Below are positions 6,923 through 16,788 of a stretch of 64,000 nt of DNA, in pieces. Source of the DNA: Saprospiraceae bacterium (GTDB lineage Bacteria > Bacteroidota > Bacteroidia > Chitinophagales > Saprospiraceae); contig JADJVN010000046.1 of assembly GCA_016710585.1 (NCBI GenBank), positions 310,001 to 374,000 on the forward strand, in the 5' to 3' direction. Positions within the stretch are counted from its first letter, which is position 1; each line of letters starts with the position of its first letter. Position numbers and translations under genes: made by a program. Below the pieces are notes generated by a model, which did no database searches, was not told the origin of the DNA, and was given only the letters and a program-made list of their open reading frames with translations.

Positions 6923-8332
6923 TTAGAGTTTTAATAAGCCTAAAGGATTTGAAGACGAATTGATATTATAAAATGTAGCGAGATTAGGAAATAAAAAATT
7001 TAAATCTGATCTACTGACTCCCATCCATAGTGCTAGTTCAGCAAAATATAAATCTACTGGTGTTGAAGGAATTAAAGTTGATTCATAAATATTTTCATCA
7101 GCATTCAAATCAAGTGAAGGATATTTGCCATAAATTTTTCCTCCATTTACTGGACCACCCAATGCAAATACATTCCCTCCCCAACCATGATCTGTTCCAT
7201 TTCCATTCGAAGAAAGTGATCTTCCAAATTCTGAAACTGAGAAAATAGAGACTTGATTTTCTAATTTCAATTCAATTAGCGCATTATTAAATTCTTCCAA
7301 CATGGTATCCAAATTGGACAACATTTCTTGATGATTTTCTAATGATTCATCATGATGATCCCATCCATAAAAGTCAACAAAGAATATTTGCCTTTTTACA
7401 CCTAGTTCTTGATGAGCAGACATGGTTCTAGATATCATCTTCATTGATTGTGATAAATAGTTTTCAGAGAATTGAGTAGTTATATCAGGTGTTTTTTCTA
7501 ATGCATCTGAAAATTTAATATGTGCATCTCTAGATTGTCGGATTACATTAATATATGTATTTTGAAATGCATCATCGTAATTATGTGCTAATAGAGAATC
7601 AATTGCAGCTGTTCTTGCATTATTTAGGTAATCCCATCTTGTGATTTCACCATACCCTGTAATACCAGTGCTGCCTCGTTCAGGATCAAGTGAAAATTCG
7701 ACAGTTTCGTTTCCAAGTTGATAAAGATTGGTTCCAGATAGAGAGATATTCATTAAAAAATCACTTGATTTATTCATATCCTTAATTAAATCCGCAATTT
7801 TACCTCCCCACCCTATCGATGATCTATCAGAAGAAATCCCAGTTTGCCAATGCAGCATTTGATCTGAATGAGAAAATAGACCTAGTGGTAATTTAGCTGT
7901 AACATCATAAACTTTTTGCTTAGTAGTTGGCTCGATCAATGTGCCAATATTAGACACGAATGCCAAATTATTATCATTAAATTTTTTCTGCAAAAATGGA
8001 AGTGAAGGATGTAATGCAAATTCTCTTCCTGGTGTATTCGACACTGTTAGTGGAAGTAACTCATTTTTTGGAATTGCAATTCCTGTTCGTGATATTTTAT
8101 ATGTATTGTATTCATCTGTTGTAGTTGGGATCAACATATTGAATGAATCATTTCCTCCTGACATAAAAATACAGACTAGCGCCTTGTATTCTGGATCCAT
8201 AGCACTATTTGATGCAGCTAAAGCATTGATAGACTTTAAATTCAAAAGTGAATTATACAATGTTGCATATCCAATACCAGCGCAGCTAAGTGTTTGAATG
8301 AAATTCCTTCTTTTTAATTTATTATGATACAT
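6923..8332 (-). CDS. DUF1501 protein with Tat-type signal (first copy)
   Basis: This 469-residue protein starts with a twin-arginine motif (KRRNFIQTLSCAGIGYA) and continues with the DUF1501 pattern VCIFMSGGNDSFNMLIP, then FGRSLSSNGNGTDHGWGG near residue 370. DUF1501 belongs to the alkaline-phosphatase/sulfatase-like superfamily; the Asp/His-rich segments (DFYGWDHHD, GTDHGWG) fit a metal site, but the substrate is unknown. It lies 5 bp downstream of the DUF1800 gene, the usual partner. Unlike the second copy at 26798 it has no T9SS tail; a separate T9SS protein follows instead. Confidence 0.85.
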   Translation of the reverse strand: MYHNKLKRRNFIQTLSCAGIGYATLYNSLLNLKSINALAASNSAMDPEYKALVCIFMSGGNDSFNMLIPTTTDEYNTYKISRTGIAIPKNELLPLTVSNTPGREFALHPSLPFLQKKFNDNNLAFVSNIGTLIEPTTKQKVYDVTAKLPLGLFSHSDQMLHWQTGISSDRSSIGWGGKIADLIKDMNKSSDFLMNISLSGTNLYQLGNETVEFSLDPERGSTGITGYGEITRWDYLNNARTAAIDSLLAHNYDDAFQNTYINVIRQSRDAHIKFSDALEKTPDITTQFSENYLSQSMKMISRTMSAHQELGVKRQIFFVDFYGWDHHDESLENHQEMLSNLDTMLEEFNNALIELKLENQVSIFSVSEFGRSLSSNGNGTDHGWGGNVFALGGPVNGGKIYGKYPSLDLNADENIYESTLIPSTPVDLYFAELALWMGVSRSDLNFLFPNLATFYNINSSSNPLGLLKL

Positions 8333-8337
8333 TTTTA

Positions 8338-10131
8338 TTATTTTAAAATACTATAATCTGGAGAAATACAAATGAGGTAAACAGCCAATCTTACCCTATC
8401 CTCTCTAAAGTCTCCATAAATTAAATAATCTAAAGCTGTCTTTATTATATTCCTTGTTCGTGGCGATAATTGTCCGTGAGTGAACAATATATCTAATTTA
8501 TTAATGAGTACTTCTGGATCTCTTGCTAACTGTTTAAGTTCATCAATATTGAGATAAGAGCCTGGATCTCCTTCCTCCCAACTATAAAATGGCGTATTAT
8601 AAATCACCCAATTGTTAACCAAATTCATGTATGCTATACTTGTCCGACTATTATGGATTTTAAATTCCGGAGCAACTAAATTGGAATTTTTCAGTTCACC
8701 TCCAGGTGAAAAATTAGGAGAATAAAAATTAAAAACATTTGGAGCGGCCAATGGCATTTGAGTAGTTGAAGCAAACAAATCATAAGTTGTATTCCAATAT
8801 CTATTATAAAAATGTTCTACATTCATTGCATTTACAAAATGGACATATCGTGCAAGAGGTTCTCTTAGTTGTCCATTTGATTTATCAGTAAGCCAATCAC
8901 AATCCCTTGCTTCATCATCTAGCAAGATTGCCTTTATGACCGCTTTTAGATTTCCTCGTACATGAGATCCATCATCATTAAATATTTTTGCAACACGTTC
9001 AATATACCCCGGTGTTGGATTAGATTTTATTAATCGTTGAATTAATTGTTTCGCAAAAAATGGACCTGTATTTGGATGATTATAAAGGATGTCCAATGCA
9101 TCTTTAATATCTTTCATTCCAGTTTGCCCTTCTGGAATAATTCTACCATTCAGCAGTATTTTTTGGCCAGGTTCGTGGAAAGCATCATACATTCTCATTG
9201 GTTTTGTAAAATCAGCATAATAAAAATTGACACCAAAAATTGCTGTATCTATCCATGGATTTTCCATTACTGCTGATAATCCTAATCCTGTAAAAATTTT
9301 AGCAAACTCTTTAATTTCCTTTTGGGTATAAGTTGGAATTCTGTTATTGTTTGAGTCTAATTTATAACTGCCATCTAAATTTAATTCAAATAATCCAATG
9401 GTAAAAAGTTGCATAACCTCTCTAGCATAGTTTTCGTCAGGGTGAATATTTTCACTGGTGTCGCTCTTCGGATTATTTAAATGTGAAAGATAGACACCCA
9501 TTGCAACATCAAGGGTGACATCTTCAATTAATGTTCGAAAATTGCCAAACGAGTTTTTCAATAATTTATCATAATATGTGGTTCCTGCAAGTCCAAGTCC
9601 TTGCAAATTGGATTGTTGTGATATTACAAAAATTTCACTGAGTGCAAAACCGATTCGCTGTCTAAGAATATCTTTTTTTGTTTGATTTATTGTCCACCAA
9701 GCATAATTTAAGTCAATAAAATCTATATTATTTTCAATATTAGTAGAGTCCATATCTCTTGAATATCTCCACTCATTTAAATCTTTTTGTATCTTTATTG
9801 CTTCTTCAGTAAGTGAAGATAAAGGTGTATTAAATTGTTGGTTTAACCATTCTTCAATTCCTATATTAGCAACTTCTTTAATGAGCTTTTGATCACCACC
9901 AAATCCAGCTTGATATAAAAATCTGCTTACTTCCATTTCTTTAAAAACTAATCCAGAATTATCAATAGTCTTATTCCCTGAGGCACTATCTTGCCAGAAG
10001 GCTGGCTGCCATTGATCGCTTTGAGTTACATTTATAGGTGGTGAATTGACTCCCCCTAGAATAACTTTTTGACTAACGAGTTCTATAAAAATACAGTGTA
10101 GCAATAATAATATAATGGAGACTTTCTTCAT
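8338..10131 (-). CDS. DUF1800 protein with Sec signal (first copy)
   Basis: The ATG at 10131 gives 597 residues and a clean signal peptide (MKKVSIILLLLHCIFIELVS); a further upstream start at 10215 would add 28 residues that do not look like a signal. The DUF1800 pattern is present: VSRFLYQAGFGGDQKLIKE, DENYAREVMQLFTIGLFEL, FFAKQLIQRLIKSNPTPGYI and MPLAAPNVFNFYSPNFSPGG. The family is large, uncharacterised, and nearly always paired with DUF1501. The pair is expected to act outside the cytoplasm, but no reaction is established. Confidence 0.85.
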   Translation of the reverse strand: MKKVSIILLLLHCIFIELVSQKVILGGVNSPPINVTQSDQWQPAFWQDSASGNKTIDNSGLVFKEMEVSRFLYQAGFGGDQKLIKEVANIGIEEWLNQQFNTPLSSLTEEAIKIQKDLNEWRYSRDMDSTNIENNIDFIDLNYAWWTINQTKKDILRQRIGFALSEIFVISQQSNLQGLGLAGTTYYDKLLKNSFGNFRTLIEDVTLDVAMGVYLSHLNNPKSDTSENIHPDENYAREVMQLFTIGLFELNLDGSYKLDSNNNRIPTYTQKEIKEFAKIFTGLGLSAVMENPWIDTAIFGVNFYYADFTKPMRMYDAFHEPGQKILLNGRIIPEGQTGMKDIKDALDILYNHPNTGPFFAKQLIQRLIKSNPTPGYIERVAKIFNDDGSHVRGNLKAVIKAILLDDEARDCDWLTDKSNGQLREPLARYVHFVNAMNVEHFYNRYWNTTYDLFASTTQMPLAAPNVFNFYSPNFSPGGELKNSNLVAPEFKIHNSRTSIAYMNLVNNWVIYNTPFYSWEEGDPGSYLNIDELKQLARDPEVLINKLDILFTHGQLSPRTRNIIKTALDYLIYGDFREDRVRLAVYLICISPDYSILK

Positions 10132-10256
10132 AAATCCAATGTTTAACCAATTCTCAAAAATAGGCGAAATTTTCAAGAGTTTTAGTAGCCTGATAAAAAA
10201 TAATATTAAAATCAATATTTACCCCTATACGATATAAGGGTAAACCATATTCTTAT

Positions 10257-10952
10257 TTATTTTAAAACTTCTTTTATCAGATCAGCATGCCAATTTGAAA
10301 CAATGTTTGAATCTTGAGTATACAATGCTTGAGTTTCGATTTTGAGTTTACGATAAGGCTTTTGATATTCTAATAATACAAATTTGATATGACTATTATC
10401 GCAATGTTTGATTTTACAGATTCTAGAAGGTGAAAAGCCAAATTTACACATATTATAACTTAATTCATTTTCTTGATCATAAGGCAATATAACTGAAATA
10501 CTGCCATTATCTTTTATATTTCTATTGCAAAAGGATGCAAATTTTTCAAAGTCAAAGTTCTCTCGATGCTTTGCCTCCTTCATTTTTTGAGAGAGTGGCA
10601 ATAAGGAATTAGCAAAATATGGTGGGTTACAAATAATGTGATCATATCGTGTTTTACTTTCAAATTCTTGAAATGAAATTGAACTAAATGTCATACCATC
10701 CAAACCTAAATTATCCATATTGAATTCAGCTGTTTTTATGGCGTGACTATTAATATCAATACCATGTATTTCAATATTAGAAAATTTAAACTTACAAATA
10801 AAACTTATAATACCTGATCCAATTCCTACTTCTAAAACTAAATCACTTGAATTTAATTCCACCCAAGAAGCTAAGAGGACAGCATCAGTGGTAATAGGAA
10901 ATACATTTTTATCAATTTCAAGATCAAATTTTTTGAACTCAAAAATAGCCAT
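10257..10952 (-). CDS. trmN6: tRNA1(Val) adenine-37 N6-methyltransferase
   Basis: This 231-residue Rossmann-fold methyltransferase has the SAM-binding motif VLEVGIGSGIISFIC (about residues 39-53) and the N6-adenine catalytic motif NPPYF followed by KMKEAKHRENFDFEKF, which is characteristic of TrmN6/YfiC. The family modifies A37 of tRNA-Val. The gene is 13 bp downstream of the DUF5689 lipoprotein gene and may share its transcript, although the roles are unrelated. Length is normal for the family. Confidence 0.88.
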   Translation of the reverse strand: MAIFEFKKFDLEIDKNVFPITTDAVLLASWVELNSSDLVLEVGIGSGIISFICKFKFSNIEIHGIDINSHAIKTAEFNMDNLGLDGMTFSSISFQEFESKTRYDHIICNPPYFANSLLPLSQKMKEAKHRENFDFEKFASFCNRNIKDNGSISVILPYDQENELSYNMCKFGFSPSRICKIKHCDNSHIKFVLLEYQKPYRKLKIETQALYTQDSNIVSNWHADLIKEVLK

Positions 10953-10965
10953 TAAAGTTTCTTCA

Positions 10966-12906
10966 TTATTTATTCTTCAACACAATATTATCTACTCGAT
11001 AAGTAGAGGTATTGGAAGCACTTGTGCCGTTATATACAAAAGCTAAATGGTAAGTTCCACTAAAAGCAGACAGGTCAATACTTCCACTCGGAACAAATGT
11101 ATTATCGGCGTCTGATTGTTTTGCTATAGTACAAGGTAATGTTTGCCATGTTGCTGCTTTTATATTTGATCCATCAAAATTTGTACTGATCATAACTTTC
11201 ATTCCATCATGTACCCAAAAGGCTTTTGCAGATTCAAATGAAAAAAGCTTTGGAGTGGCTCCATTCACTTTAGGACTAATTAACCACATTTCAGCTTCAG
11301 GAGCAGTGTCGTTGAAGGCTGTTGCTTGTGCGTACACATTACCTGAAAATAATTTTGCCAACCAAACTCTTGTGCCTACTGTAGCTTGATTTGTCCATCC
11401 AGCAAGTGCAATTGTTGCATTATTTGCAAGTCCGTCGAAATTAATTTCAAATGCTTCAACTGGATTCGATCCACCACCTCCACCACCGCTTGTCTCTACG
11501 TCATACTCTCCTCTTAATAATAATTGCTTAGAGGTAAACTGACCAACTATAGCTGTTATATTAGCATTTTTTGTAGGTATATTTAATCCAGAGAATGTAG
11601 CCGAATTGGAAGTAAATAGATCTATGGATTCATTCCCTTGAGTAACTTTTGCTGTACCACTATAAGTCGTGCCCGAAGACTTACTTATTGCTACATCAGT
11701 AAGTTTAACTAATTGAGATTCATTAGCTTCAAAGTTTGCATTCAAATCAGCTAATGTAATAGATTTTGCAGTAACTGTTTTGCCAGAAGCTGATTTAGTT
11801 ACTTTGCTGGCCAATACATTATTTAACTGTAGCAGTCCATTAAATTCAGAAAGTTCCACTCCATTTAAACTAATTTCTACTTCATCACCTAAAGCATATG
11901 AATGCGCTGCTGTAAACCTTACTGCAATACCAGCATTAGCATCTTGAACGATCATGTTTTGTGCATTAATATTCTTATTGTCTTTATCAGAAATAACGAC
12001 TGCCTTGATTTTATAATCCTCAGCTATAGTTGTTTTTGCACCAGTAAATAACGCTCTGATTTCCTGAATACTTTTTAATGTACCACTGCCACTTCCACCG
12101 CCACAAGGTGTATTAAAAAATTGAACATCAGAAGTGTCACGAATATATAATTGTAGATCTGTTCTAAAGATACTTAATACGCCTACTATTGATCCATTAT
12201 TAGACGGAACAACAACATTTCCAAAACTAGCAAAGTTACTTGTTCTCAACAATAATGTTTGAGTTCCACAATCTTTTAAGTTAAGATTCCAAGTTTTAGC
12301 TCCTACAATATCAGCATAAGTTTTTCCAACATCAGCTCTACTAAATTCAATATTATTTATTTTAATTAATGTAGATAAATATGGCTTAGATAAAGCACCA
12401 ATGGATAGTTCTATAGGAGTAATAGCTTGACCTGTAGGTCCTGCAAAAAGATAATTCGAAAGTAATGCATCTTCGATTCCTGATAATCTCTCATTACTAC
12501 CATCTAAATAAGTACCTAGACCCAACTGAATGGTCCCTTCGTAGTCTGAAATGGTAAGACCTTTACATTTTAATCCAACTTTCATCCCTATTGGAAAATT
12601 AGTGTAAAGACCTGTTTTATTTATTTTTATTTCTATTCCAGCTGTAGCATCTTGAATGACTAAAGTTTTATAGAAATTGCCAGATTTATCATCTGCAATA
12701 ACCACAGCATGTAAATTTAACTCTTGGTCAATTTTAATAAATTTTCCAGTCTGATGTAATGCTTTTACAGCAAGGACAGTACTATTGGCATCAAATGGGA
12801 TAGAGTTTACTACTATTGGCGGTTCATCAAAATCATGATCTAAACATGACTGAAAAAAAAATGCTGCTGATAAAATAATTGATAATACTACTACAAACTT
12901 CTTCAT
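10966..12906 (-). CDS. Surface lipoprotein with two DUF5689 domains
   Basis: The 646-residue protein has a lipoprotein signal with lipobox FFQSC near residue 20. Two DUF5689 domains follow, at about residues 35-265 and 278-475, each with the pattern FYKTLVIQDATAGIEIK or NAQNMIVQDANAGIAVRF. Glycine linkers (CGGGSGSG and SGGGGGGS) separate them from each other and from a C-terminal lectin-like 'choice-of-anchor' domain (about 490-640). DUF5689 is related to OB-fold, nucleic-acid-binding-like modules. It lies 38 bp after the TonB receptor, so it probably acts as its surface partner, as SusD-type lipoproteins do (inferred). Confidence 0.8.
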   Translation of the reverse strand: MKKFVVVLSIILSAAFFFQSCLDHDFDEPPIVVNSIPFDANSTVLAVKALHQTGKFIKIDQELNLHAVVIADDKSGNFYKTLVIQDATAGIEIKINKTGLYTNFPIGMKVGLKCKGLTISDYEGTIQLGLGTYLDGSNERLSGIEDALLSNYLFAGPTGQAITPIELSIGALSKPYLSTLIKINNIEFSRADVGKTYADIVGAKTWNLNLKDCGTQTLLLRTSNFASFGNVVVPSNNGSIVGVLSIFRTDLQLYIRDTSDVQFFNTPCGGGSGSGTLKSIQEIRALFTGAKTTIAEDYKIKAVVISDKDNKNINAQNMIVQDANAGIAVRFTAAHSYALGDEVEISLNGVELSEFNGLLQLNNVLASKVTKSASGKTVTAKSITLADLNANFEANESQLVKLTDVAISKSSGTTYSGTAKVTQGNESIDLFTSNSATFSGLNIPTKNANITAIVGQFTSKQLLLRGEYDVETSGGGGGGSNPVEAFEINFDGLANNATIALAGWTNQATVGTRVWLAKLFSGNVYAQATAFNDTAPEAEMWLISPKVNGATPKLFSFESAKAFWVHDGMKVMISTNFDGSNIKAATWQTLPCTIAKQSDADNTFVPSGSIDLSAFSGTYHLAFVYNGTSASNTSTYRVDNIVLKNK

Positions 12907-12944
12907 CTTAAATTTATTGTTTGATTAAATCTATAATGTTCTGA

Positions 12945-15670
12945 TTAAAAACTAATACTAAAATTTAAATAATAATTTATTCCTTGTAAATAAAAATATT
13001 TGTTTGGAAAGCGATCTACATTTTTATCGGTAAAATCAAATCTCGTTTGTTCAAATCCTCCTGAGATTAAATTTTTTGAGTTAAGAATATTATTAACTCC
13101 TAAACTAATAGCTGTATATTTTTTATATATGTAAAAACTTTTGAAAGCAAAAAAATCAAGGCTTATTGCAGAGGGAAGTTTTTCTTGTGAAATTATTTTT
13201 GAATAAAGTTCAGAATTTCTATCTACACCTTTTACCCCTACAACAGTTCTTCTCAATGAATTTGGTTCAACATAATTCTCATCTATATATGATAAAGTCA
13301 AAGTTAAAAATCCATTTCTTCTCAACTCATATTTCAATCCTGCCGAAGAAACAAATTGGGGTGTATTAGGTATATAATATTCCTTTAGATAAATAGTATG
13401 GGCAGCAGTAGCCGTACTAAATTTATCAAAAACTTTTAAGATGGGTCTACTAATATTTTTATAATCTCCAGCACTAACGACTCCTGTAAAGCTCAATCCA
13501 CGTCCCAATGCAAGTTCAATGGAACCTTCAATTCCCATATTCTGTTGATCCCAGTTCGTGTAAAAAGCATTGATTAAGCCACCATCTGCTAATTCTTTAT
13601 TACTAGCTGATTCTGCTTCACTATCTAGAAAAAACTTTTTATTGATGGTCAGATCTCGCAACTGAATAAAATAAGCTCCTAACCCAATTTTTAATTCTGG
13701 ACTTCTATAATAATAATTGATTGAAGTATTATTAATTTTGAATTTTGCCAAGAATCAAGAAGCGTATTGGATTGATCTGGATTTGCAAATATTTGAGAGA
13801 AATTTGGGCTTAAATTATGGTATGAAGCAACAGCTTGAAGATAGTTTCTGCCATTGATTTTATAATTTGCCCCTAATTTAAATTCAAAATTGTTTGAACT
13901 TACATTTTCAGATTTTCCTTGTGAATTTGCAAAAAGAATATTTTTCCAGATGCCATTTCTTTGAGAATATTGCTTCGAGGTATTCAATCCCCAAAAGGCA
14001 TCAAATTTTTTAAAGGCTCTAAACCATTCTGTTGAAATCCCAATTTTCTGCTGTTTACTAGAATAGTTTAATCCAAATTTGTCACCTACTTTTATAATTT
14101 TATTTGGAGAGTCTAAATCAGGATTCGCCTGATTTGGATCATCGACAAAATCTAATTGATCAACCAAATAATCTCCACCTAATAAATCTGTGAGTTTATT
14201 ATAGTTTTGTTTTTTAGAATACTCATATCTATAAGTAACATTCGCTTTCCATTTTTTTATTGAAAAATTTAATCCGCTAAAATGTTCGAATTCAGTTGGA
14301 TCCGCATGGCGATCTATTAAAACATACACAGACCTTTTGCCAGTTACTGTATTTCCCTGAATGCCATTAGCATTAATAATAGATTGTACATTATTGTAAT
14401 TAGCTTGATAAAAACTTTCCCAATTTACTTGAGATATATTTTCATCACTTTTCCATTTTTCAGCTACACTTGCAGCATTCTCTTTATTCTGTATATAAGA
14501 AGGAAGTTTCTGATAATAATCTGGTCGTGGATCATTTGTATCTGCCCAATCAAGTGAACCATCTGCTCTTTTTCCTTTTAGAATCAATACACCAGAACTT
14601 AAATTAATATAATCATTTATTCGGTAATTTAGATTGAAAGTTCCGACAGGAATTTGAGTTCTATTTGTCCTTGAATTTCTCACTTTACCAAGTTGATAAC
14701 CCCAATATGGATTATATAAATTATCTCCAGCGAGAGCATATACTTCTTTGGTTACAGCACCTCTTTTACCTCGAAAATTAGGAGCATATACACCCATTAA
14801 TCTCAAACTTAATTTTGAATTAACTATTTTGGTTAAACCAAGGTACATACCATTGGCATCATAAAAAGTTCCAGGGTAAGCTCCAGAATTTGCCCAGCGT
14901 CTGTTGACTCCAGCCACAAGTGAAAAATTATGCTTGAATTTATTCGCATAGTGCAATCCCAATCTATTTGTATAAGCTCTGTTAGAATTTGAATAATACA
15001 AATTCAAACCTTTCCTATATGTTGAAGCATCGATATCAAAATTTTGATTTAAAGCGAAAGAGCCATAGACTTGATTCATGTTTGCTACGCCAAGATGATT
15101 GTCAGCATATTGCGTTAATTTGTTTTGACCAGATGCTAAGTAAAAAGGAGTTCCACCTATCTCAAGATCATTTAAAATAAAACCATTCAGTGATAAAGTA
15201 TTCCATTTATAGTCAAGTCCTCTTAAATTGAAACGGAAATTTCCAAAGTTAAATGCAGCTGCCTGTAATAGAGGATCTCTGGCAGAACTAAGTAAACTAT
15301 AGACATCGCCATTACTGCCCTCGCCATCTTCTCCTTCACTTACACTTTCGTTTCCTAAATCATCATTATTTGAAATCATCGATTTCATTTTAATTAGCAA
15401 TCCACCTTGAGGGATATCGACTACATTACCATCTATATTAAGGTGAATGTAACTGTCCTTTATAATTAATAAATCATATGTACTTGTAGAATTGGGAATA
15501 CTAAAGGAACCATCTGAGTTGGAATAATATTCAGAGCCATTGAGTTTATTAAATATTCTGACTTCTGGAATAGCAATCCCCTTGTCAGATAAAATTTTTC
15601 CTTTTATGTCTTGAGAAAATATGAGATTTGCAGCTAAAGTAAAAAATGTCAATAGTAATATTTGTGGCAT
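12945..15670 (-). pseudogene. TonB-dependent outer-membrane receptor, interrupted by one-base frameshift
   Basis: The first frame (from ATG 15670, signal MPQILLLTFFTLAANLIFSQ) has a carboxypeptidase-like domain, a plug and most of a barrel, and ends with a TAA at 13691. The remaining 265 residues lie in another frame to 12945 and end in the aromatic barrel strand YYLNFSISF. The switch occurs at the A4 run (minus strand) 13736-13739. One additional A would read WQNSKINNTSINYYY and give about 908 residues, normal for the family. No slippery heptamer is present. Either the gene is inactivated or a base is missing from the sequence. It heads an operon with the DUF5689 gene and faces the nuclease gene. 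Confidence 0.85.
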
Positions 15671-15727
15671 AATTCGTCTTTCGGGCTCAATATTATCTAT
15701 TTTAAGAGACTTTTTAATCAAATTTTT

Positions 15728-16784
15728 ATGAAATTATTATTAAATATACTTTTTTTATAGCGTTTTACTATCATTTATATCATGTTCTAAAGGTCCAGCT
15801 ACAAGTCCTAGTCTAAAGACGGCCAACTTGTATAGTATTGGTTTTTATAATCTTGAGAACCTTTTTGATACCTATAATGATACTTTAATAAATGATGAAG
15901 AGTTCCTGCCCCAAGGCACTAAGCAATGGACTAATGAAAAGTATCAAGACAAATTAGGAAGGCTATCAACTGTAATAAGCGATCTTGCAAGTCAATCCAT
16001 TAGTGGAGGGATTGACGTACTTGGTGTATCAGAAATTGAGAACAAAAAAGTGCTTGAAGATTTAATTAACACAGATAGACTAAAGAATAAACATCTTAAA
16101 ATAATTCACTACAATTCTCCTGATACCAGAGGTGTAGATGTGGGTTTAATTTACAATTCAGACGTTTTTTCTCCTTTGGCAACAGCTTCTTATCCGCTTT
16201 ATATTTTTAGTGATGACAATAAGCGCATTTACACAAGAGATGTCCTGCTTGTAAAAGGGATTTTAGGCAGTGAAACAATATATATAACAGTCAATCATTG
16301 GCCTTCAAGAAGAGGCGGTGAAGAAGCTAGCAGACAAAAGAGGAATAGTGCTGCTCGACTTAATAGGACTATTATTGATTCAATTTTAGTTAAAGATCCT
16401 AATGCTAAAATTTTTGTAATGGGTGACTTAAATGATAATCCCAATAATGAAAGTGTTAAAACGGTATTATCCTCAAAAAATGATCTCAAAGGATTATCAA
16501 ATAGTGATTTATATAATCCTTTTTACAAAAATTTTCTAGAAGGGAATGGAACATTGGCTCATAATGATAGCTGGAGTTTATTTGATCAGATTATTGTTTC
16601 TAAAGCAGTAATGCAAGAAAAATCAAAAAATTTAAGATATTCATCGCACGTAATTTATAAAAAAGATTTTATGATGGAGAAGTTTGGACATTACAAAAAT
16701 TATCCTAAGCGTACTTTTTCAGGTGATCTATATAATTATGGCTATAGTGATCATTTTCCAGTTTTTATTTATTTGGAGAAATAG
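15728..16784 (+). pseudogene. Endonuclease/exonuclease/phosphatase-family lipoprotein, frameshift in signal peptide
   Basis: The mature part is intact: GFYNLENLFDT, VLGVSEIENKK (metal Glu), VNHWPSRRGG (catalytic His), VMGDLNDNP (Asp/Asn) and YSDHFPVF. This is the DNase I-like fold that cuts nucleic acids or phosphoesters. The only in-frame start is a TTG at 15828, which lacks a signal. From ATG 15728 the frame stops after 10 codons, but removing one T from the T7 run 15750-15756 yields a signal ending in lipobox LLSFISC. A lipoprotein signal interrupted by a one-base insertion (or read error) is therefore the best explanation. The gene is divergent from the TonB receptor with 57 bp between starts. 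Confidence 0.82.
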
Positions 16785-16788
16785 TTAC

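Noticed and set aside
13691..13751. Programmed -1 ribosomal frameshift joining the two receptor frames
   Set aside because: No X-XXY-YYZ heptamer or following structure was seen; a missing A in an A-run explains the shift more simply.
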